The translations under genes were made by a program, and so were the position numbers. Positions 7,182 through 11,510 of a stretch of DNA of 11,510 nucleotides are shown here, piece by piece. Origin of the DNA: JACKNG01 sp040904625 (GTDB lineage Bacteria; Pseudomonadota; Gammaproteobacteria; Ga0077536); contig JBBDTC010000040.1 of assembly GCA_040904625.1 (NCBI GenBank), forward strand, positions 1 through 11,510, written 5' to 3'. Position 1 is the stretch's first letter; each line of letters starts with the position of its first letter. Below the pieces are notes generated by a model. It was not told the origin of the DNA and searched no databases. It was given only the letters and a program-made list of their open reading frames with translations.

Positions 7182-7320
7182 ATGACACTCGCCAGTGTGC
7201 GGCTGCCCATTGCTTCGCACTTGCTGCTCAGGGCGCTGCGCGCAATGCCGCGCAGGGGCGGCAGTCAAACGAGAAAGGTCCCCATGACAACGCGGCTGCG
7301 TCGGACGGCGAAATACGATA

Positions 7321-7369
7321 GCTGTCGCCGTGACAGCCCGCAGGGCGTTAAGACGTCCTTTTCGACGTC
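7321..7369. promoter_or_regulatory. Two short inverted repeats upstream of the czc operon
   Basis: GCTGTC-GCCGT-GACAGC (7321-7337) and GACGTC-CTTTTC-GACGTC (7352-7369) are perfect 6-bp-arm inverted repeats, 14 bases apart, about 185-235 bases upstream of the CzcI-like start. No convincing sigma70 boxes are seen next to them on the minus strand. They could be regulator sites for the czc operon or random GC-rich dyads. Confidence 0.3.
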
Positions 7370-7372
7370 AGC

Positions 7373-7535
7373 TAAGGGTCCGCCGCAGAATAACTGGGCG
7401 ATCTGGGGCGTTGAGGCGTCCGGCTGGCAAGGCGCGAGGAGGGCGAATAGGGGTTCTATTCAACGGACGAGCAACGCCGCCAGACGGGATGGATCGGCGC
7501 TCCAGATAGTTCAGTTATTTTGCGGCGGGCCCTAA
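7373..7535. mobile_element. MITE-like 157-bp fold-back repeat with TAA flanks
   Basis: The element runs 7376-7532. Its left end GGGTCCGCCGCAGAATAACTG and the complement of its right end (GGGCCCGCCGCAAAATAACTG) differ at only two of 21 positions. The similarity continues inward with interruptions (ATCTGG.GCG on both sides, then GGCTGGC against GTCTGGC) to a central hairpin, GAATAG (7445-7450) and CTATTC (7456-7461), at the exact midpoint. The whole could therefore fold into one long imperfect hairpin. TAA flanks both sides (7373-7375, 7533-7535), consistent with a 3-bp TNA target duplication as known for some IS5-family (IS1031 group) elements. It holds no gene of its own. The same terminus recurs at 11477-11510. 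It is probably moved in trans by a transposase encoded elsewhere; the family assignment is inference. Confidence 0.75.
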
Positions 7536-7537
7536 AG

Positions 7538-7709
7538 TTCGAGGAAGCGCCGCGAAATCGCCGCCGCTTTGGGAGGCGTGCGCCCGATCGTTTGTTGCAG
7601 CGTACACTGCGTTGCGGGTGGAAGGCGGCAGCGCCTGTGCCGGCTATACTGCATACTGCCAGTGCGCTGATTCGGTCGCAGTCTATTTCGTATTTTTCAG
7701 AGAACCGGC
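7538..7709 (+). other. Upstream region of the FHA gene
   Basis: These 172 non-coding bases lie between the fold-back repeat and the FHA-domain gene. With 7137-7372 and the repeat they form a 573-base stretch without a gene. A possible -10 box TATACT is at 7645-7650, but no matching -35 is seen at the right distance. The ribosome site before the ATG at 7710 is weak (AGAGAACC). Confidence 0.4.
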
Positions 7710-8954
7710 ATGGGATTGCTCGACGAACTCAAGAGTAAGGCGGCCGCCGAGAAGTCGGAGGGCACGCCATCAATGTCCGAGGCCGACCGCACGGGCGATT
7801 TTCTGGCTGTCGCGCTACCCGCCATGTTTCGCATCCACCAGAATCTGACGGAACTCGTCCAGACCCTCGAGGTGTTGCGCGAGGAGACTCCGGCGAGTTT
7901 GTCGATTGCGGGGATCGGGGAAGTCGACGGGTTTCTGCAGGGCGGCTACGAGGTGTCTTCGGAGGGCATGCCGCCGGAAGCCGTCACACTGCGCTGCTCG
8001 CTGAATCAGCCGCGCGAACGCACGCTCGAGGTCACGACGCCGAGAACGGATGAGACGGCGTGGCTCGACCGGCTGCGCCGCCAGGGTCTGGAAGCGCGTT
8101 TCGTGCGCAGCAGTGGGGAATCCGGCCTTATGCGCAAGGCGGTCATTGCCATTCAGGGCAGCATCCCGGCAAGTCTTCGCTTCTCGTTCGATTTTGACAA
8201 CGCTGCTCTGCAGCTGGTATCGCGCAATTTCGAGGAACTGTCCGAGCGCCGGCAGATTTTCAAGCCGGAGGTCGTCACGGAACAGTGGTGCGAACAGCTG
8301 TTGAAATATGTGCTGCGCGAACCGAACAGCTTCATGCGCTACGAAGTACCGCGCGAGCTGCGCGAGCAGTTGCAGCGACGTATCGAATGGGAGCGGCGCA
8401 AGGGGCGCGGCGCGACGCCGCCCGCGGCTTCGGCTTTCGGGCTGGGGGCGATGCTCAGGATCATCGGCCGCAAAGCACGGCTTGCTCCTGCGCCGCCAGA
8501 CGAGCCCCGTGAGGAGCGCGGGCAGGTCATGGCTGAAGCAGCGGAAGAAACGCTGTTGTCCAGCGCTGTCGCGAAGAAACTGCTCCAGCGCGAGCCACGC
8601 TTGGAGTTGCGCTACCGGGGAAAAACGGTTGATCTGACGGGCCAAGACGGCCCATTTCACATCGGGCGCTCTCCCGATTGTCATCTCTGGGTCGACGAAC
8701 AGCACGCATCCCGGGCCCATGCGTTCATCGAACTGCGCGACGGTCGCTATCATCTGACCGACGCCAGCCGCAACGGTACTTACGTGCGCTTCGCCGACGG
8801 CCGCACGGCGCACCTGCGAAACACCGGTATTCCGCTCGCCGGCGCCGGCCGCTTTGCGCTGGGTATCCGCGTGGCGCCGGGCAACAGGGACATCATCGGC
8901 TTCGTTGCGGGTCCACCGGAAGACGGCCCGAGCGAACCAGAACAGCATCCTTGA
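7710..8954 (+). CDS. FHA-domain protein of unknown function
   Basis: This is a 414-residue soluble protein with no signal peptide or membrane helix. The C-terminal part (about 298-390) is a forkhead-associated domain, the phosphothreonine-binding module. Its conserved residues are all present: G319-R320 in FHIGRSPDC, S334-R335-x-H337 in ASRAHAFIE, and N355-G356-T357 in SRNGTYV. The first 230 residues match no domain I recognise. They start with an MGLLDELK helix, include a conserved-looking alpha/beta region (AVTLRCSLNQPRERTLEV, then VIAIQGSIPASLRFSFDFD) and end in a basic helix (RELREQLQRRIEWERRKGRG, 215-234). A flexible linker (about 235-295) joins the halves. The gene stands alone on the plus strand, with no kinase or phosphatase beside it, and meets the dehydrogenase gene tail to tail. 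It presumably docks on a Ser/Thr-phosphorylated partner; the pathway is unknown. Confidence 0.85.
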   Translation: MGLLDELKSKAAAEKSEGTPSMSEADRTGDFLAVALPAMFRIHQNLTELVQTLEVLREETPASLSIAGIGEVDGFLQGGYEVSSEGMPPEAVTLRCSLNQPRERTLEVTTPRTDETAWLDRLRRQGLEARFVRSSGESGLMRKAVIAIQGSIPASLRFSFDFDNAALQLVSRNFEELSERRQIFKPEVVTEQWCEQLLKYVLREPNSFMRYEVPRELREQLQRRIEWERRKGRGATPPAASAFGLGAMLRIIGRKARLAPAPPDEPREERGQVMAEAAEETLLSSAVAKKLLQREPRLELRYRGKTVDLTGQDGPFHIGRSPDCHLWVDEQHASRAHAFIELRDGRYHLTDASRNGTYVRFADGRTAHLRNTGIPLAGAGRFALGIRVAPGNRDIIGFVAGPPEDGPSEPEQHP

Positions 8955-9003
8955 GCAATGCCCGACGAGAGGTTCCGCGCCACCCACCCGCAGCGCGGCG
9001 CGC

Positions 9004-9798
9004 TCAGCCGATCATGCTGTAGCCGCCGCTGACGCTCAGGACCTGGCCCGTAATGTGGGCAGCCGCGTCGGACGCAAGGAACACGACCGCATTGGCGACA
9101 TCTCCCGGGCGGCCGATCTTCTTCAGGGGCAGGCTTTTGGCCACTTTTTCGAGCTGTTCGGCGGTAAACATCGAGTCCTTGTCGACCCACATGCTATTCG
9201 CGCCCACTTCGGCGGTCTGCTCAGGAATGGTCACGCCGGGGCAGACCACGTTGCAACGGATGTTGTTGCGACCGTGCTCTTTTGCGATGGTTTTCATAAA
9301 GCTGTTGATAGCAGCCTTCATGCCGCCGTAGACGGCTTCACGAGGTTCTCCCTGGCGGCTCGCGTCCGAGCTGATGGAGACGATGGCGCCGTAGTTCTGC
9401 GGCGCCATGATGGCAAGCGCGGTGTAGGTGCAGTTCAGATTGCCGACGAAATTCACGCGGATGATCTTCTCCCACAGCTCCGGCGTGGTCTGCGTGAAGA
9501 ACATCAGCCTGTCCCAGCCGACGTTATTGACCAGAACGTCGAGGCGTCCGAAAGCGTCCATGGTCTGCTTGAACATGGCCTGCACCTGGGTCAGTTCGGT
9601 GACGTCACAATTGGCCACTTCGACCGCCGCGGCGCCGGCCGCGCGGGCTTCGCTCGCCACGGCCGCGGCCTGCTCGGTATCGACATCGGCAATCGTGATG
9701 GCGGCGCCTTCACGAGCGAAACCGAGGACGATGGCGCGACCGATGTTGGAAGCGCCACCGGTAACGATGACAGCTTTGTCGTGCAAGCCCAACTCCAT
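9004..9798 (-). CDS. Short-chain dehydrogenase/reductase, NAD-type
   Basis: This 264-residue classical SDR is of standard length. The cofactor motif TGGASNIG is at 13-20. D38 at the end of the second beta strand (ITIADVD) indicates a preference for NAD(H) over NADP(H). NNVG is at 91-94 and the structural Asn is N116. The catalytic set is S144, Y157 and K161 (YGGMK). The protein ends in the family's GQVLSVSGGY strand. The overall look recalls SDRs that oxidise hydroxyacyl-CoAs or cyclic alcohols, including BadH-like enzymes, but the substrate cannot be read from the sequence. It lies 60 bases downstream of the monooxygenase gene on the same strand, with GAGGAG and AGGA before its ATG, so the two are probably one operon. 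A reasonable inference is that it converts an alcohol to the ketone used by the monooxygenase, or handles its product. Confidence 0.92.
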   Translation of the reverse strand: MELGLHDKAVIVTGGASNIGRAIVLGFAREGAAITIADVDTEQAAAVASEARAAGAAAVEVANCDVTELTQVQAMFKQTMDAFGRLDVLVNNVGWDRLMFFTQTTPELWEKIIRVNFVGNLNCTYTALAIMAPQNYGAIVSISSDASRQGEPREAVYGGMKAAINSFMKTIAKEHGRNNIRCNVVCPGVTIPEQTAEVGANSMWVDKDSMFTAEQLEKVAKSLPLKKIGRPGDVANAVVFLASDAAAHITGQVLSVSGGYSMIG

Positions 9799-9839
9799 GA
9801 GTTCCTGATCTCCTCTGCTCGATTGAATAAACTTCGCGA

Positions 9840-9851
9840 GCCCGATCGGGC
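9840..9851. repeat. Palindrome just after the monooxygenase stop
   Basis: GCCCGATCGGGC is a perfect 12-base palindrome, flanked by further CGC/GCG pairing, eight bases downstream of the monooxygenase stop in the 60-base gap before the dehydrogenase gene. As RNA it gives a short GC stem with a GAUC loop and no U-run. It may be a weak processing or stability stem; no proof of function. Confidence 0.35.
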
Positions 9852-9858
9852 GCGTGTC

Positions 9859-11313
9859 TCAGGCGACCAATTCGTAGGCGTCGAAGTCCGGATGCTGCAT
9901 TGCCTCGGCGAAGCGTGCATAGCTCCAGGGCCAGCTCATCGGCACGCCGTCCTTGTCCAGGTACCAGCTGTTGCATCCGGTGGCCCAAATGGTTTTCTTG
10001 GAGGCCTCGATGCGGTCCTGGTCGAACTTCTCCAGTGCCGCCTGGCGCGCGCTGATCTCGCGGCATTCGCCTTTGCGCAGGCGTTCCATGAGCTGAAGGA
10101 TGTAGCCGAGCTGGAACTCGGCGATCTGGATCAATGAAAAATTACCCACCGGACCGTTCGGTCCGTTGACCATGAAAAAGTTGGGGAAATGTGGTATCGC
10201 AAGCGACATATAGGCCTGTGGACGGTCGGCCCAGACGTCGTCCAGATCGATACCGCCGCGGCCGCGTACCAGCGTCGGGCGAATGAACTGATCGGGGCGG
10301 AAGCCGGTCGCCAGCACCAGCACGTCGAGTTCGTGCAATCTGCCGTCGGCAGTGCGCACACCGTCGGGTTCTATCCGCCTGATGCTTTCCGTGACTAGCT
10401 CTGCGTTCGGCCGCTGGATAGCCTGGTAGAAATCCGGCGAGAAGATGATGCGCTTGCAGGCGGCGCGGTAGGTCGGAGTGAGTTTGCCGCGCAGCTCCGG
10501 ATCCTGCACGGTATCGAGGTTTTCGCGGCAGGTCTTCTCGATGGCTTTCATCTCGGGGGAGTCGGCATCGATCACGGCGTTGGCGAGGGTATCTACCATC
10601 AGGCGATGCAGTTCTTCCCGCAACAGCTGGATACGGCCGGGCTCGCGCTCGAATGCAGCACGTTCCTCCGCTGTGTATTCCGGGTCTTTGACGGGCATCA
10701 CCCACTGCGCGGTACGCTGAAAGAGCGTGAACTGTTTTACTCGTCTGGTCAGAGCCGAGGTGATCTGGATGGCAGTCGAGCCGGTGCCGATGACGCCGAC
10801 CCGGCGCCCGTCGAGTGGTACGTCATGATCCCAGCGCGAGCTGTGAAAGCAGGCGCCGCGAAAGGATTCGATACCTTCGAACTTCGGGATGTTGGGGTGA
10901 TGCAGCACACCACTGGCGGCGATGACGACATCGGCCACGTCGTGCGTGCCCTTGTTGGTCGTCAGGTGCCAGCGGCCATCGACGAATTCGCAGCGCGTCA
11001 CTTCCTCGCCGAAGCGGATGCTGGGTGTGACGTTGTGCTTGTCCGCCACATGCTGGAAATAGGAGCGGATCTCGGGGCCGGGCGCGAAGGTGCGGGACCA
11101 TCCGGGATTCGGTTCGAACGAATAGGTATAGAGGTGTGCGGGAACATCGCAGGCGAGGCCGGGATAGGTATTCTCGCGCCAGGTTCCGCCGAGGGAATCG
11201 GCTTTCTCGTAGATGGCGTAATTCGCGTAGTGCGCCGCGTGCAGTTTGATGGCCGACAGGATGCCGCCCATGCCGGCACCGATGATGACGATGCGCAGGT
11301 CGTGCTCGCTCAT
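9859..11313 (-). CDS. Flavin-containing monooxygenase, Baeyer-Villiger type
   Basis: This 484-residue FAD- and NADPH-dependent monooxygenase inserts one oxygen atom next to a ketone to give an ester or lactone. The FAD Rossmann motif GAGMGG is at 12-17, GGTWRENTYPGLACDVP at 42-58, and the NADPH Rossmann motif GTGSTA at 176-181. The Baeyer-Villiger fingerprint FxGxxxHxxxWD is exact at 151-162 (F151, G153, H157, W161, D162). ATG at 335-337 is the usual second signature. Length and the C-terminal Trp-rich region (TGCNSWYLDKDGVPMSWPWSY) fit the cyclohexanone/4-hydroxyacetophenone monooxygenase-like group, without the long N-terminal extension of the latter. AGGAGG lies nine bases before the ATG. 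It is first in an operon with the short-chain dehydrogenase. Related enzymes attack cyclic ketones, steroids or terpenoids; the substrate here is unknown. A plain N-oxidising FMO is less likely given the fingerprint. Confidence 0.92.
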   Translation of the reverse strand: MSEHDLRIVIIGAGMGGILSAIKLHAAHYANYAIYEKADSLGGTWRENTYPGLACDVPAHLYTYSFEPNPGWSRTFAPGPEIRSYFQHVADKHNVTPSIRFGEEVTRCEFVDGRWHLTTNKGTHDVADVVIAASGVLHHPNIPKFEGIESFRGACFHSSRWDHDVPLDGRRVGVIGTGSTAIQITSALTRRVKQFTLFQRTAQWVMPVKDPEYTAEERAAFEREPGRIQLLREELHRLMVDTLANAVIDADSPEMKAIEKTCRENLDTVQDPELRGKLTPTYRAACKRIIFSPDFYQAIQRPNAELVTESIRRIEPDGVRTADGRLHELDVLVLATGFRPDQFIRPTLVRGRGGIDLDDVWADRPQAYMSLAIPHFPNFFMVNGPNGPVGNFSLIQIAEFQLGYILQLMERLRKGECREISARQAALEKFDQDRIEASKKTIWATGCNSWYLDKDGVPMSWPWSYARFAEAMQHPDFDAYELVA

Positions 11314-11476
11314 GATGTCTGTCCTCCTGTTGCGGCGCGCTGCGGCCGCCGGGCAGGGCGGCTTATGCAGCCATCAGGGAAATTCTGAACGAGTCCATCC
11401 TGGACTTTCCAGCGACGCAAAGCAAAAAAAGATGCTGCTCTGCATGGTTGGGGTCAGCCTCGTTCCAAATCGTTCG
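11314..11476 (-). promoter_or_regulatory. Upstream region of the monooxygenase-dehydrogenase unit
   Basis: No gene is seen here. On the plus strand AGTCCA (11392-11397), TCC, TGGACT (11401-11406) is a perfect dyad, and an overlapping TGGA-CTT-TCCA follows (11401-11411). It lies about 80-100 bases before the ATG, a fair place for an operator. A run of seven A (T on the transcribed strand) is at 11424-11430. No clear sigma70 boxes are recognisable. Confidence 0.35.
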
Positions 11477-11510
11477 GTTATTTTGCGGCGGGCCCTTAGG
11501 GTCCGCCGCA
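11477..11510. mobile_element. Two back-to-back termini of the fold-back repeat (partial)
   Basis: The right-end sequence GTTATTTTGCGGCGGGCCCT (11477-11496) is identical over 20 bases to 7514-7533. It is followed at once by a left-end sequence, GGGTCCGCCGCA (11499-11510), identical to the left end of the 7376-7532 element. The two share TTA. Inward of the first terminus the likeness goes only a little further (TTCCAAATCGTTCGG against CTCCAGATAGTTCAG), after which the sequence differs. The window ends inside the second copy, so its extent is unknown. Confidence 0.6.

Noticed and set aside
7137..7268. Longer start (TTG at 7268) for the CzcI-like gene
   Set aside because: It would add 44 residues before a normal signal peptide.
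6843..7535. A 230-codon plus-strand frame over the CzcI-like gene and the fold-back repeat
   Set aside because: It runs antisense to a gene with a clear signal peptide and through a structural repeat; no domain is recognisable.
7372..7536. Integron attC site
   Set aside because: The core GTTRRRY/RYYYAAC pairs are missing, no integrase is present, and the symmetric full-length inverted repeat with TAA flanks fits a MITE better.
7815..8987. A 390-codon minus-strand open frame opposite the FHA gene
   Set aside because: It is antisense to a gene whose FHA signature is complete; its composition is shadow-like.
8955..9003. Terminator between the convergent FHA and dehydrogenase genes
   Set aside because: The 49 bases are GC-rich, but no clean stem with a T-run is visible.
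8854..10137. A 427-codon plus-strand open frame across the FHA end and the dehydrogenase
   Set aside because: It overlaps two genes with full catalytic or binding motifs in other frames and has no motif of its own.
1..11510. CRISPR array, tRNA, rRNA, phage-defence cluster or replication origin
   Set aside because: No regular direct repeats, RNA gene motifs, defence gene families or iterons were seen apart from the vapBC pair.

Overview
The window reads as accessory DNA from a high-GC proteobacterium, most likely a gammaproteobacterium, judged from codon use, family types and operon style. No rRNA, tRNA or marker gene fixes the taxonomy. Most of it has strongly GC-rich third positions. The vapBC pair at the left end is visibly more AT-rich and looks acquired from a different background.

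Layout: (1) 157-842, plus strand: a type II toxin-antitoxin pair, vapB-vapC, with a textbook palindromic operator overlapping its promoter. (2) 908-7136, minus strand: a heavy-metal efflux operon, transcribed right to left. It holds a histidine-rich CzcI-like periplasmic protein, then CzcC (outer-membrane channel), CzcB (periplasmic adaptor), a 22-codon remnant of what looks like a DUF3147 membrane protein, and CzcA (HME-RND pump). Together CzcCBA would form a proton-driven envelope-spanning exporter of divalent metals; the residues visible in CzcA favour Co/Zn/Cd over Cu/Ag. Two strong hairpins lie in the leader regions of this operon, and no local metal regulator is encoded. (3) 7137-7709: 573 bases without a gene, holding the operon's upstream region, two small inverted repeats and a 157-bp fold-back repeat (MITE-like) flanked by TAA. 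(4) 7710-8954, plus strand: a protein of unknown function with a C-terminal FHA (phosphothreonine-binding) domain. (5) 9004-11313, minus strand: a two-gene unit encoding a Baeyer-Villiger-type flavin monooxygenase followed by an NAD-type short-chain dehydrogenase, a pairing that suits oxidation of an alcohol to a ketone and then to an ester or lactone. (6) 11314-11510: the upstream region of that unit, ending in two back-to-back copies of the fold-back repeat's terminus.

The repeat terminus (GGGTCCGCCGCA / TGCGGCGGGCCC next to TAA or TTA) occurs intact at 7376-7532 and 11477-11510. A short match lies at 902-912, where it supplies the stop codon of czcA. This suggests the blocks were put together around one family of small mobile repeats. 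I see no clear evidence of a wholly new biological system. The best leads are the repeat family, the truncated gene inside the czc operon, the paired leader hairpins and the uncharacterised FHA protein.
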